Source: Rhinopithecus roxellana
Taxonomy: Eukaryota; Chordata; Mammalia; Primates; Cercopithecidae
DNA length: 64,000 bases
Reading direction: 5' to 3'
Assembly (NCBI RefSeq): GCF_007565055.1
Contig: NC_044560.1
Coordinates: forward strand, 120,277,391 to 120,341,390
A program made the translations under genes and the position numbers. Below are positions 11,301 to 21,652 of the stretch, piece after piece. Below the pieces are notes generated by a model that ran no database searches, had not been told where the DNA came from, and saw only the letters and a list, made by a program, of their open reading frames with translations. Numbering within the stretch: the stretch's first letter is position 1; every line of letters starts with the position of its first letter.

Positions 11301-14300
11301 AGAAAAGGAGAGAATTACATGTAAATATCATTTAAGCTACATCACTGCCTGTTCCCAAAGTGAGCAGTTCTTTTTGGGCCTAAGCCCAGGATTATTACTC
11401 ACTTCTGTCACATTCTGCCAAGTCTTCTTTTTTTTTTTTTTTTGAGATGGAGTCTCACTCTGTGGCCCAGGCTGGAGTGCAGTGGCATGATCTTGGCTCA
11501 CTGCAACCTCCACATCCCTAGTTCAAGTATTCTCCTGCCTCAGCCTCCCAAGGATCTGGGATTATAGGCGTGTGCCATCATGCCTGGCTAATTTTTGTAT
11601 TTTTAGTAGAGATGGGATTTCTCCATGTTGGTCAGGCTGGTTTCGAACTCCTGACCTCAGGTGATCCACCTGTCTTGGCTTCCCGAAATGCTGGGATTAT
11701 AAGCATGACCTACCACGCCTGGCCCATCTACCTAGTTTTAAGTCAAGACTTGGCATTCACATCCAGGGCAACATAGTGTGACAACATCATCTCTACTAAA
11801 AACAAAAAAGTAAAAAAATATATATATATTAACCTGCTGGGCGTGGTGGCTCATGCCTGTAATCCCAGCACTTTGGGAGGCTGAGGCAAGCAGATCATGA
11901 GGTCAGGAGTTCAACAACAGCCCGGCCAACACAGTGAAACTCTGTTTCTACTAAAAATCCAAAAAAAATTAGCTGGTCAACCAACACCCTTGTAGGTTTA
12001 TTGAGGGTCCGTTGAGATACTCCCCACCAAACCCTCAGCACATGGGTACATCGTACGGGCTCTGTTAATGGTTCTCCCTCCTGCCTTTCTACTTCTAGTC
12101 CTGGAGATACCGAATTTAAACTTACCTGGATTCTGGACTCTTCTGTATTGATTTCTAAAGCAAGTTTTTGTTTGGTAGCGTAACCTGGGTAAGGCTTTTG
12201 ATTGAAGGTATTGATGAGGATTTTCAATTGATCTTCTGTGAATTTGGTGCGACTGCGCCTGTGATTTGTTGTTACCGTCTCTGTAGGAAGATTATAAAAG
12301 CAGCGCATGTAATAGATTAATTTATATATTCAAACTTCAGGTTCAAGCTAGTCTCTCACTTCCTCTTCCCGAATCCACGGGAACCCGCTCGGGGAGAACT
12401 GCCCTGGTACAATGGTGGAGCTCTTGAACACACAATGGCGATTTTTCAACTTCTTGAGCTCATCTGAATGCCATCCTAAGAAGTCAGGGATCCTCTGTTT
12501 TGTAAAACCATTAAAAACCACTGTGAACTGGGCGCGGTGGTTCGCACCTGTAATCCCAGCACTTTGGGAGGTCAAGGTGGGTGGATCATGAGGTCAGGAG
12601 TTTGAGACCGGCCTGGCCAACATGGTGAAACCCCATCTACACTAAAAATACAAATAATTAGCCAGTCGTGATGGCATGTGCCTGTGATCCCAGCTACTCA
12701 GGAGGTGGAGGCAGGAGAATCGCTTGAACCCGGGAGGCGGAGGTTGCAGTGAGCTGAGATCATGCCATTGCACTCCAGCCGGGGTGACAGAGCGAGACTC
12801 CATCTCAAAAAAACAAAAACAAAAACAAAAAAAATACAAAACAAAACAAAAAAACAATGTGTATGTCATGAAAATACCAATAATTTTTTTAAGAAAAACA
12901 ATGTGTTGGCCGGGTGCGGTGGCTCAAGCCTGTAATCCCAGCACTTTGGGAGGCCGAGACGGGCGGATCACAAGGTCAGGAGATCGAGACCATCCTGGCT
13001 AACACAGTGAAACCCCGTCTCTACTAAAAAATACAAAAAACTAGCCGGGTGAGGTGGCGGGCGCCTGTAGTCCCAGCTACTCGGGAGGCTGAGGCAGGAG
13101 AATGGCGTGAACCCAGGAGGCGGAGCTTGCAGTGAGCTGAGATCCGGCCACTGCACTCCAGCCTGGGCGACAGAGCGAGACTCCGTCTCAAAAAAAAAAA
13201 AAGAAAAGCAATGTGTTCTGTTCGTATGGATTAGAAACAGTATAAGTCAATAGTGCAGGTGATGCGGCATAGTGATGAAGCCATAGAAACAAAGAGTCTG
13301 TGATACAGTGGGCCATTTCAACCCCTTTCAGTTTTCCGGGTCAAAATTCCTTGGTGCATATATTTTATTTATTTTATTTTTATTTTTTCAGGCCAGATCT
13401 TACTCTGTTGCCCAGGCTGGAGTGCAGTGGCACAATCATGGCTCACTGCAGCTTTCACCTCCACAGGTTCAGGTGATCCTCCTACCTCAGCCTCCGAAGT
13501 AGCTGGGACTACAGGTGCACACATCCACACCCAGCTAATTTTTCTACTTTTTGATCAAGTTTCACCACATTGTCCAGGCTGATCTCAAATTCCTGGGCTC
13601 AAGCAATCCCCCAGCCTTGGCCTCCCAAAGTGCTAAGATTACAGATATGAGCCACCACGCCTGGCCGGAGCATATTTTTTTACTTTGCTCCATTGCTCCA
13701 TTGCTCCATTGCAAATAGCAATAGCAGGCAAACAGTATCAGTTTCCAAGATGTTTTTAAAAACACCACAGAGAGGACAAAACTAACTGGAAAAAGAATTT
13801 CATACTTTCAGTAGAATTTTCCAATAGGAAAAAAAAAAAAAAACAACATCACATAATTTTCTGGATAGGACACCTCCTTGAAATAACCAAATCTGGAAAG
13901 CATTTTGGAACACACCATTTTGTAACAGAATTAGACTTAGTGAATTGAGATGAGAGGAAAAGTTATTAGAGATGCTAGAGGTTCAGTTAAAAGCCCAACA
14001 GCTTTTTTGTTTGATCTTTGAATGCTTGTCCTTGTCTTCAGTTTCACACAACTGATCCATCGTTTTGTTTTTTGTTTTTTTGTTTTTTTGTTTTTGAGAC
14101 AGAGTTTCACTCTTGTTGCCAAGGCTGGAGTGCAATGGTGCAGTCTTGGCTCACTGCAACCTCCGCCTCCTGGGTTCAAGTGATTCTCCTGCCTCAGCCT
14201 CCCAAGTAGCTGGGGTTACAGGCACATGCCACCATGCCCGGCTAATTTTTGTCTCTACTAATTTTTTAGTAGAGACAGGGTTTCACCATGTTGGCCAGAC

Positions 14301-15228
14301 TGGTCTCGAACTCCTGACCTTGTTATCCGCCCACCTCAGCCTCCCAAAGTGTTGGGAGTACAGGCATGAGCCACCGCACCTGGCTACCATAATTTAATTA
14401 ACAGTTTAACATCACATGAGGTACAGCATTGAGAATACGTTGGTGGAAGCAGAGAGATCAGTTAGGAGAAGGCTGCAATAATCTAATGCAATGGACCAAT
14501 CATCTAAGGAGATGGACCAAGAAGTGGTCAGATTCCTTAGATATTTGAACGTTAAAGCCATCAGAATGTCCAGCCTGACTAGATTATGTTATGAGGGAAA
14601 AAAATGGAGTCAGGGGTGTTTTCTAGATATGAGGCATGACCTGTCACCTCCGGAGCTGGAGAAAACAGTGGGAGGAATAGTTGAGATGTGAACCTTGGGA
14701 GCTCAGTTTGGAACACGTTGAGTCTGAGACTCCTGTTAGAGACAAGTAGGCGATTAGATAAAGTCCAAAGTTCAGGAGAAAAGTTCAAACGTTCTGTAGA
14801 GAGAAATCTGGAAAATGCTTTCCAGATTTGGAATCCTTGATTTCAAGGATATTTTGAGCTCTAAACTTTGTGACGTGGCCCATAGTTGCTTTCTTTTAGT
14901 ATCTGTCTCCCTCTCCTTTTTTTTCTTTTCTGCTCCTTCCTCCTCTCTTCCTACCTGAAGCTCAAATATGTCTTATTTAGTTCTTGAATATCTGTACCTT
15001 TCTGAAATTCCCAATGCTCAAATGCACTGAAAACAGCCTGTTTTCATAATATCACATCTGAGAAACTGGTTTTCCCTTATCCAGGTACAGTTATTTTAAA
15101 GTTTACAAATGGAACTCTCACAACTTCTGACAAGACCACTAGGTTTTTAGCCCTACTTTTCCCCCAAGCCAACAAACGCTCGGTCAAGCACAAGGGAACT
15201 TACTGTGTGAAGAGTTGTCTTCGGCCAT
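7299..15228 (-). CDS. DUXA: DUXA, double homeobox A (six coding exons, complete)
   Basis: Nuclear DNA-binding protein with two homeodomains, known in humans from embryonic genome activation (8-cell stage). Coding exons on the minus strand: 15228-15204, 12280-12126, 11287-11176, 10444-10299, 8271-8166, 7369-7299. All junctions are AG/GT and the phases agree, giving 204 codons plus TGA, the same length as human DUXA. Homeodomain 1 spans about residues 16-75 and homeodomain 2 about 102-161. Both third helices carry IWFQNRR (residues 61-67 and 147-153), and both are split by an intron just before the Ile, as expected for a DUX gene. The start is the only ATG in exon 1 and begins MAEDNSSH. The C-terminus ends in SGARTW. 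No frameshift or stop was seen. Introns hold about a dozen Alus. The human genome has many processed DUXA pseudogenes; this copy has introns, so it is the parental locus. Confidence 0.95.
7449..7761 (-). mobile_element. AluY
   Basis: Full length, lies 80 bases beyond the DUXA last-exon acceptor, in intron 5. Flanking CCCACCTTTT is duplicated. Confidence 0.93.
7856..7960 (+). repeat. L2/MIR-type old repeat fragment
   Basis: GTATTGAGCACCTACTTTGC then ACCAGGCACTGTG and CGGTGAACAGA match the well-known ancient mammalian repeat phrase. Lies in DUXA intron 5. Confidence 0.6.
8360..8560 (-). mobile_element. Old Alu, internally deleted
   Basis: Poly-T run, then AGAGACAGCGGTCTC joined to GAGTAGCTAGTGCTAC. 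It lies 90 bases upstream of the DUXA exon 5 acceptor. Confidence 0.7.
8562..8634. repeat. AT/TG dinucleotide microsatellite
   Basis: Alternating TA and TG runs, including the palindrome TATATACGTATATA, between two minus-strand Alus in DUXA intron 4. Confidence 0.8.
8642..8937 (-). mobile_element. AluS
   Basis: Full length, adjacent to the AT/TG microsatellite. Confidence 0.92.
9311..9601 (-). mobile_element. AluS
   Basis: Full length; short T head (TTTTTTTTCC). Confidence 0.92.
9680..9981 (+). mobile_element. Alu (S-like, diverged)
   Basis: Full length; tail interrupted by GTGG. Confidence 0.88.
10025..10125 (+). repeat. L2/MIR-type old repeat fragment
   Basis: CTCAACAAATTCTCACTGGG and CACGCACTGTTC are degraded relatives of the same ancient phrase as at 7856, here in DUXA intron 4. 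Confidence 0.5.
10661..10986 (+). mobile_element. AluS with (AATA)n tail
   Basis: Full length in DUXA intron 3; tail AATAAGAATAATAAAATAAA. Flanking AGAAAGTAGGCAAGAG and AGAAAATAGGCAAGAG. Confidence 0.92.
11427..11724 (-). mobile_element. AluS
   Basis: Full length in DUXA intron 2, 140 bases from the exon 3 acceptor. Confidence 0.92.
11836..11978 (+). mobile_element. Alu left monomer fragment
   Basis: Breaks off after AAATTAGCTGG, about 150 bases from DUXA exon 2. Confidence 0.8.
12527..12857 (+). mobile_element. AluS with (AAAAC)n tail
   Basis: Full length; long AAAAACAAAAACAAAAACAA-type tail. Confidence 0.92.
12909..13207 (+). mobile_element. AluY, Old World monkey type
   Basis: CGGCCACTGC and CTAGCCGGGTGAGG. 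Flanking AAAACAATGTGTT and AAAGCAATGTGTT. Confidence 0.95.
13358..13665 (-). mobile_element. Alu (J-like)
   Basis: Full length, diverged; TTTATTTATTTTATTTT head. Confidence 0.88.
13666..14062. other. DUXA intron 1, no recognised feature
   Basis: Only a small tandem repeat, three copies of GCTCCATT near 13687-13711, stands out. Confidence 0.5.
14063..14384 (-). mobile_element. AluS
   Basis: Full length; TTTTTG-repeat head; a small duplication around TTTTTGTCTCTACTAATTTT. Confidence 0.92.
14385..15195. other. DUXA intron 1 proximal part, no recognised feature
   Basis: Repeat-poor sequence next to exon 1. A short inverted repeat, CTGGAAAATGCTTTCCAG, lies near 14810-14827. No further exon was recognised. 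Confidence 0.5.
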
Positions 15229-15294
15229 GCTGGAAGAGAGTCCTGAAGGCTGAGCCACCGTCTGAGAAACAAGTCACTCTGCACAGTGGCTGGG

Positions 15295-15302
15295 TTTTAT
15301 AT
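15295..15302 (-). promoter_or_regulatory. DUXA TATA box
   Basis: ATATAAAA on the minus strand, about 67 bases upstream of the DUXA ATG. It would place the transcription start near 15265, with a short 5' leader. There is no CpG island here, so a tightly restricted TATA promoter is the likely arrangement (inference). Confidence 0.55.
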
Positions 15303-15304
15303 GC

Positions 15305-16689
15305 TTAGCCAGGTGGTCCCGCCTACTTTTTTAAACTATTTACATAAATCTCTAGTTCCACCCTTATTAATTTTATTACTCCCTAGAAACTCCTTAGAAA
15401 CATGTATCCTCAATCTAAAAAGGACTAGATAGAACTCCTTTTCGTCAACGGATATTTAATAATTTACACTAATGTATAAATTATTATCAACCCCTACACT
15501 TAAGCCATCACAAGAACATTTTGCCCCATGCCAACTCACATACCCAGAGTCATGCTCCTTGGCTCCCCTAACCCCCTTGTGGGAAAAAAATTCCTCCCAA
15601 ATCACTGGAATCTGAACAGGGAGACAAGCTTGCAATGGTTCCCAATTTCTTTAAAAAAGAATATTTTTGAGTACTATTCTGTTTATACATATTTTTTCAA
15701 TGCTTATGATATACATTTATTCTTTTGTAAATGGGGTTTTTATGCTGTCCACCTATTTTTTGACATAGTGGCCTCTCCTTATTAAATTAAAAGTGTTATT
15801 TCTAATTAGTACCAAATAAGAGTGAGGCTAGTGAGACAGGAACAAAATTTAAGGGGGTGCTAAAAATTCTATGATCAAGATAAATAATAGTTGAATGCAA
15901 TATATATTTTAAGTAATGTGAAAAGTCCATCTTAACGAAGCATAAAAATTGTAAATAGAGAGAAGATCCTACCCTGCACAGGCACGACCCTGCAACTTAT
16001 GCAAGTGAGGGTACCCGTGTGTTGAAAAAAATGCCTCACCATTGACCAGTCATTGATCAGTCATTGATCAGTCTTGAGGGAAGCTGGCTGGTGGTTGCCA
16101 CCTTTTATAGCTGTAATCTACAATACTGCAGGATAAAAGGGAAAGTTTTATTACATGTATATATTTGTGTAATTTTAAAAATGTTATTAAAAACACATAA
16201 AGAAGTGATATGAATTTCATTTATTGATATATTTGACTATCCACACATAAAATTTGGCCAGATATCAAGCCATTTTTGAGAAACAATTTTGAACCAGGAA
16301 AATAACACGAAATAACATTTAACAGGAAAATTTTACACTTTATTTAATTAAAACAATGATAAATTATTTTTCTTTTCTATATATGATATTTCATCACAAT
16401 GTTTTTTCACCAAATTTGTCTGGAAATCTAGAGCACAATGTTCTGCTGTTTGTTTATATTGATGTTTCTATTTTGATACAAATTATATGTTTATCTACTT
16501 GAACATTCGATATTATAATTATAAACGTGTTTTAAATTAATTGACACAATATTGAAAATTTATTATAATAAATTATAATGTATTATCATTAAATACATCA
16601 TATTAATATATAATAATAAACAATATAATATTGATATGCTATATAACATGTATATTACATTACATTATATTTATTCCAGTTAAATACTG
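15305..16689. other. AT-rich intergenic DNA upstream of DUXA
   Basis: Very AT-rich from about 16200 on, with no gene. A small repeat, CATTGACCAGTCATTGATCA and TCATTGATCAGTC, lies at 16040-16073. Confidence 0.5.
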
Positions 16690-17104
16690 TCTTTACTTTT
16701 TAGCTTTATTGAGGTAGAGTTGACAAAAATGACATATATTTAAATATACAATTTAAATTTTGATACACACATATAATTACCATAATCAAATCAAGCTGAT
16801 TGATGTATTTACCACCTCAAATCACACCCTTTGTGTATGTGTACATATGTATTACATTATACTGTATTTCCTCCAATTAAATATTGTATTTACTTTTTAG
16901 CTTTATTGAGGTACGGTTGACAAAAATGATACAAATGATATATATTTTAAATATACAATTTGAATTTTGAAATATACATATGATATAATTACCATAATCA
17001 CATCAAGCTGATTGATGTATTTACCACCTCAAATCACACCCTTTGTGTGTGTGCATATATGTTACATTATATTATGTTTACTCCAATTAAATATTGTATT
17101 TACT

Positions 17105-17402
17105 TTTTTTTTTTTTTGGAGACAGTGTTTCACTCTTGTTGCCCAGACTGGAGTACAGTGGTGCGATCTCAACTCACTACAACCTCCGCCTGCCGGAATC
17201 AAGTGATTCTCCTGCCTCAGGCTCCCAAGTAGCTGGGATTACAGGCATCTGCCACCACGTCTGGCTAGTTTTTTGTATTTTTAATAGAGATGGGGTTTCA
17301 CCATATTGGCCAGGCTGGTCTTGAACTACTGACCTCAGGTGATCCACCTGCCTCAGCCTCCCAAAGTGCTAGGATTACAGGTGTGAGCCACCGTCCTGAG
17401 CC
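17105..17402 (-). mobile_element. AluS
   Basis: Inserted in the third TTGTATTTACTTTTTAGC copy of the L1 repeat block; TTGTATTTACTTTT flanks both sides. Confidence 0.93.
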
Positions 17403-17678
17403 TTGTATTTACTTTTTAGCTTTATTGAGGTACAGTTGACAAAAAAGATATATATTTTAAATATACAATTTGAATTTTGATATACATATATAATATGATA
17501 TGGTTACTATAATCAAATCAAGCTGATTGATGTATTAACCACCTCAAATTATACATTTTGTGTGTGTGTGTGTGTGGTCAGAACACTTAAAAAAAAAATA
17601 TCCTTCTCTCCCCCATGCAGAAGAACACTTAAGATCTAACCTTGTAGCAAAAAATAAAAATCTGTCCTCTTAGCAGCC

Positions 17679-17970
17679 AGGCACAGTGGCTCACGCCTGT
17701 AATCCCAGCACTTTAGGAGGCCGAGGCGGGTGGATCACGAGGTCAGGAGATCAAGACCATCCTGGCTAACACAGTGAAATCCCATCTCTACTAAAAATAC
17801 AAAAAAATTAGCCGGGTGTGGTGGTAGGTGCCTGTAATCCTAGCTACTTGGGAGGCTGAGGCAGGAGAATGGTGTGAACCCGGGAGTCGGAGTTTGCAGT
17901 GAGCCAAGATCATGCCACTGCACTCCAGCCTGAGCAACAGAGCGAGACTCCGTTTCAAAAAAAAAAAAAA
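17679..17970 (+). mobile_element. AluY
   Basis: Inserted in the L1 remnant; flanked by CTGTCCTCTTAGCA and CTATCCTCTTAGCA. Confidence 0.93.
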
Positions 17971-18356
17971 TTCTATCCTCTTAGCAAATGTCAAGTAGTA
18001 TTGTTTTTTCGTTTCTGAACATCCCATTTAAAATTTTTTTCTAGTTTGTTAACTATGTCACATGTCACTATGTACATATGTCAAATAATGTCACTATGTA
18101 CATTAAATCCCCAAAAATTTATCATGCAAAACTGGAACTCTGTACCTCTTGACCGACATTTCCCCATTTCCCCTTCACCCAAGCCCCTGGCAATCACCAT
18201 TTTACTCTCTGCTTCTATTTTTGCTCCAACCTCACCGTTTGTGTCCACACTGCTTAATTTTCTTGGTCATGAGACCACGAGCTTAGATAACACCTTAAAC
18301 AATGACACCAGTGACCCTGACCTGCTTCAGTTTCGTTATTTAAAATGCTTTTCTTT

Positions 18357-18542
18357 CTTTTTTAAATTGTATTTGTTTATTTATTTATTTGTTTTGAGAG
18401 GGTCTTACTCTGTCACCCAGGCTGGAATGCAGTGGTGCAACCATGGCTCACTGCAGCCTCCAACTCCTGGGCTCAAGCGATCCTACCCGCTAGGGCTCCA
18501 AAAGTGCTTTGAGAGTAAATGCATGAGCCACCATGCCCAGCC
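18357..18542 (-). mobile_element. Old Alu with large deletion
   Basis: TTTATTTATTTATTTG head; middle part missing. Confidence 0.75.
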
Positions 18543-19157
18543 ATCAAATTTTCAATCATTATAGATCTTAGAGCTGGAAAAATATCTCATTGTTTTATTT
18601 TTAATTTGAGTACTAGCGTGTTTGAACACCTTTCATCAACTGTATTTGCCATATTTTATTTTTCTTTTCTTAGCTTTCAGATTCTTTGCTTCTTTCTTAG
18701 GTAGAATATTTCTTTGAGACTTAAATATTATGCTGCATTTGTCCTAGACACTGCAAGTGTTTTCTTAATTCAGTATTTTAAAATAACATTTTGTTTTTAT
18801 GTGTTTTTGTATCTTTATAGCATTCTTCTAAATTGGATCTATGTTTATTTTAATTGTCTAGTGAAAGTACTGACAGGAAGGAGTGAACTTCCTGAAAACG
18901 GAGAACAAGATGTGATGCCTTTTAGTAAATGTTTCCCAAAAGACACAGGATTCCATTTCCAATACCACATCGGGAAGCTTTAAAATTGTACATCAAAATG
19001 CAGGTGAAGTCGTGGAGAAGGGAGGCCAACAGTGCACAGGCGGTACCTCTGGGGAATAATCAGAAGTCATCCTGGATCCCAAATTCCTGAACTGACCTTT
19101 CTGCAGGGCGATTATCTGACCTGCGCTACACCATCAGCAACACAAAGAAACCTTGAT
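18543..19157. other. No recognised feature
   Basis: AT-rich at first, more balanced after 18860. No gene, splice pair or repeat family recognised. Confidence 0.4.
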
Positions 19158-19464
19158 GGCCGGGCGCGGTGGCTCAAGCCTGTAATCCCAGCACTTTGGG
19201 AGGCCGAGACGGGCGGATCACGAGGTCAGGAGATCGAGACCATCCTGGCTAACCCGGTGAAACCCCGTCTCTACTAAAAAAAATGCAAAAAACTAGCCGG
19301 GCGAGGTGGTGGGCGCCTGTAGTCCCAGCTACTCGGGAGGCTGAGGCAGAAGAATGGCGTAAACCCAGGAGGCAGAGCTTGCAGTGAGCTGAGATCCGGC
19401 CACTGCACTCCAGCCTGGGCGACACAGCGAGACTCCGTCTCAAAAAAAAAAAAAAAAAAAAAAA
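19158..19464 (+). mobile_element. AluY, Old World monkey type
   Basis: Full length with target duplication AAAGAAACCTTGATG, 140 bases before the orphan CpG island flank. Confidence 0.96.
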
Positions 19465-19599
19465 GAAACCTTGATGAGCTTTTATTTCCTTTTATTTGTA
19501 TGTTTCACTCCAGTTCTCAACTCCGTGCCCTTAAAAGCCCGGGTATCATCACCGGTACCTCTTTTTAGCCTCACCTCTCTGTGGGGTTCCGCAAGTATG

Positions 19600-20065
19600 T
19601 TTGTCTCCCTGGGAGAGCGGGGCCTGCAACCTGCTGGGTGCAGGTGCCTTGAGCTGCCACGTCTACCCTTTTACCGGCTTGGGTGCAGGCAAGGGAAATG
19701 CGTCCCCAGGCGGGGCGGGGCTCGAGGGGGCGGGGCTCGAGGGGGCGGGGCTCGAGGGGGCGGGGCTCGGGGCGGGGCTCGAGGGCCGGGGCTCGAGGGG
19801 CGGGGCTCGGGGGCGGGGCTCGAGGGGCGGGGCGCGCCTGGCTGGTCCTCTCCGCGGCGCTCAGTGACTGCAGGGAGGGCTGGCGAGATGCTGGAGCAAG
19901 GTAGGGTCCTGATTCTGGGGACCACTGACGTTTGGGTCCCCCTCCCGCGGCTGTTAGCGCTGCGGGGCCCGAGACCTGCGGTCGGGCGGGCCCCGGCCGC
20001 GTGGTCTCCCTGCCAGAGCGGTGGATGTCAGGGAGGCGTTGCTGTCCGGGTTCGCTTCTCTCCTG
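19600..20065 (+). promoter_or_regulatory. Orphan CpG island between DUXA and ZNF264
   Basis: GC-rich, CpG-dense block about 4.4 kb upstream of DUXA and 9 kb upstream of ZNF264. Its core is a GC-box minisatellite. Downstream of the core the plus strand has ATGCTGGAGCAAG at 19888-19900 followed by GTAGGG, a plausible first coding exon plus splice donor, much like the first exons of KRAB genes. I could not find a matching KRAB or finger exon before ZNF264. It may start a non-coding RNA, be an alternative ZNF264 promoter, or be a decayed gene promoter. Confidence 0.6.
19711..19834 (+). repeat. GC-box minisatellite
   Basis: About eight tandem copies of a 12-15-base unit, CGGGGCTCGAGGGGG with small indels. 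Each copy recreates the Sp1/KLF GC box GGGGCGGGGC, and most carry the XhoI palindrome CTCGAG. The G-runs could form G-quadruplexes. Confidence 0.9.
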
Positions 20066-20266
20066 TTGTCCTAACTCCGCATCTCTCCCGAGTGAATCAC
20101 AGAGCTGTAAACCAAAAATAGCATTCTAAGCTCCCAGCCAACTGAACGGACCCCTCCTCTCAGCTAAAAGCATGGCAAAGTTAACCTGAAACACTGGTTC
20201 GGCCATGATAGGAAGGAGAAGGGGCATGCCTCATTTTATCTTCTTCTCTTTGAAATTCAGGCACAA

Positions 20267-20568
20267 GCCGTGCGCCGTGGCTCACGCCTGTAATCCCAGC
20301 ACTTTCAGAGGCCGAGCTGAGCAGATCACCTGAGGTCAGAAGTTCGAGACCAGCCTGGCCAACATGATGAAACCCCGTCTCTACTAAAAATACAAAAATT
20401 AGCCGGGCTTGGTGGCGGGCGCCTGTAGCCCCAGATACTCAGGAGGCTGCGGCAGGAGAATTGCTTTAACCCGGGAGGTGGAGGTTGCAGTGAGCCAAGA
20501 TCGCGCCACTGCCACTCCAGCCTGGGCCACAGAGCAAGACTCCATCTCAAAAAAAAAAAAAAAAAAAA
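20267..20568 (+). mobile_element. AluS
   Basis: Full length; flanked by TTCAGGCACA on both sides. Confidence 0.93.
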
Positions 20569-20619
20569 GTTCAGGCACAGCTGACCAGTATTAACATTAA
20601 AACAATTTTTTTTTTGTAG

Positions 20620-20634
20620 CTTCATGCTAAACAG
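20620..20634 (+). other. Possible 15-base micro-exon downstream of the orphan CpG island
   Basis: A T-rich tract ending in GTAG (acceptor) is followed by 15 bases and then a perfect donor CAG|GTAAGT at 20635. The signals are strong but the exon is very short, and no transcript supports it here. Confidence 0.25.
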
Positions 20635-20679
20635 GTAAGTAGAGATTGCATGTAGCCTCCTATCAGTTTATTCCAAATA

Positions 20680-20860
20680 GCAAACATTTACTGAGCCCTG
20701 AGTAAAGTTATTAACTATGTATTTTCTTTTTGTAAACCTTACAATTGAGCGGATAAGTAATAATATTATCTCCATATTTTTAATGTGAGGACACTGAGGC
20801 CCAGGAAGACATGTAATTTGCCCAATATCAGGTATTCAGTACATTGGCGATTTGGAGGAC
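20680..20860 (+). repeat. MIR SINE
   Basis: Reads TATTATCTCCATATTTTTAA then GACACTGAGGCCCAGGAAG and TAATTTGCCCAATATCAGG, a clear MIR core. The rest of 20569-21301 shows nothing recognisable. Confidence 0.75.
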
Positions 20861-21301
20861 AAGTTATTTATTGTGAAAAATGTATACCTTTTCCAGAGTT
20901 CCAACAATAATTCAATGAACGCAATTGTTTTGCCCCAGAATTGACAATGTTGTTATGTCCTATGAGGTGGCCCCTAAGTATACACTTTGTCCATTTGGGG
21001 GATTTGAACTTTGACTACTTGGTTAAGATGTTGTCTACTAGATCTCTCCACTCTTTCTTCTTTGTAATTAATAAGTACTTTGTGGGGCAATTCCTTGCAA
21101 TGTCTGAATAATATTAAGTCCCCCCACTTCACCCTCTAGTTTTAGCCTCCATTGACAATTATTCCTTGAATCTGTGATCACTGCTTGTGGGGATTCTATT
21201 TCTATTACTTCTTTACATTTTATACTTGTAAGTTGACATTCCTGTAAAGGACTTTACCCATCCATCCTTTTTCTTTTCTGTTTTTCTTTTTCTTTGTTTC
21301 T

Positions 21302-21340
<39 letters not shown>

Positions 21341-21652
21341 AGAAAGAGTCTCACTCTTGTCTTCCAGGCTGGAGTGCAGTGGCACGATCTCGGCTCACTG
21401 TAACCTCCACCTCCCAGGTTCAAGTGATTCTCCTGCCTCATCCTCCCAGGTAGCTGGACTATGGGTGTGTGCCACCACACCCAGCTAATTTTGTTTTTTA
21501 GTTTTTGTTTTGTTGTTGTTTTAGTAGAGATGGGATTTCACTATGTTGGCCAGGCTGGTCTCAAACTCCTGACCTCAGATGATCCACCTGCCTCAGCCTC
21601 CCAAAGTGTTGAGATTATAGGTGTGAGCCACTGCGCCCAGCCCAGCCCAGCC
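21302..21652 (-). mobile_element. AluS with very long poly-T
   Basis: 38-base T run; middle linker expanded by TTTAGTTTTTGTTTTG; terminal CCCAG repeated. Confidence 0.92.

Larger units (their letters stand above)
16690..18240 (+). mobile_element. LINE-1 3'-end remnant with internal triplication, upstream of DUXA
   Basis: TTTTAGCTTTATTGAGGTA, CACTTAAGATCTAACCTT, GAACTCTGTACCTCTTGACC and CCCCTGGCAATCACCAT are typical of an old L1 3' end. The first part occurs three times in tandem (about 16690-16860, 16885-17104 and 17407-17580). Two Alus (17105-17402, 17679-17970) are inserted. Confidence 0.65.

Noticed and set aside
19671..19925. Minus-strand Pro/Arg-rich frame (RAPPPRAPPP repeats)
   Set aside because: Direct translation of the GC-box minisatellite, not a proline-rich protein.
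19471..20121. 216-codon plus-strand frame over the orphan CpG island
   Set aside because: Its Gly/Ala/Arg-rich middle is just the minisatellite read through, and the flanks show no domain. I treat only the ATG/donor pair as suggestive.
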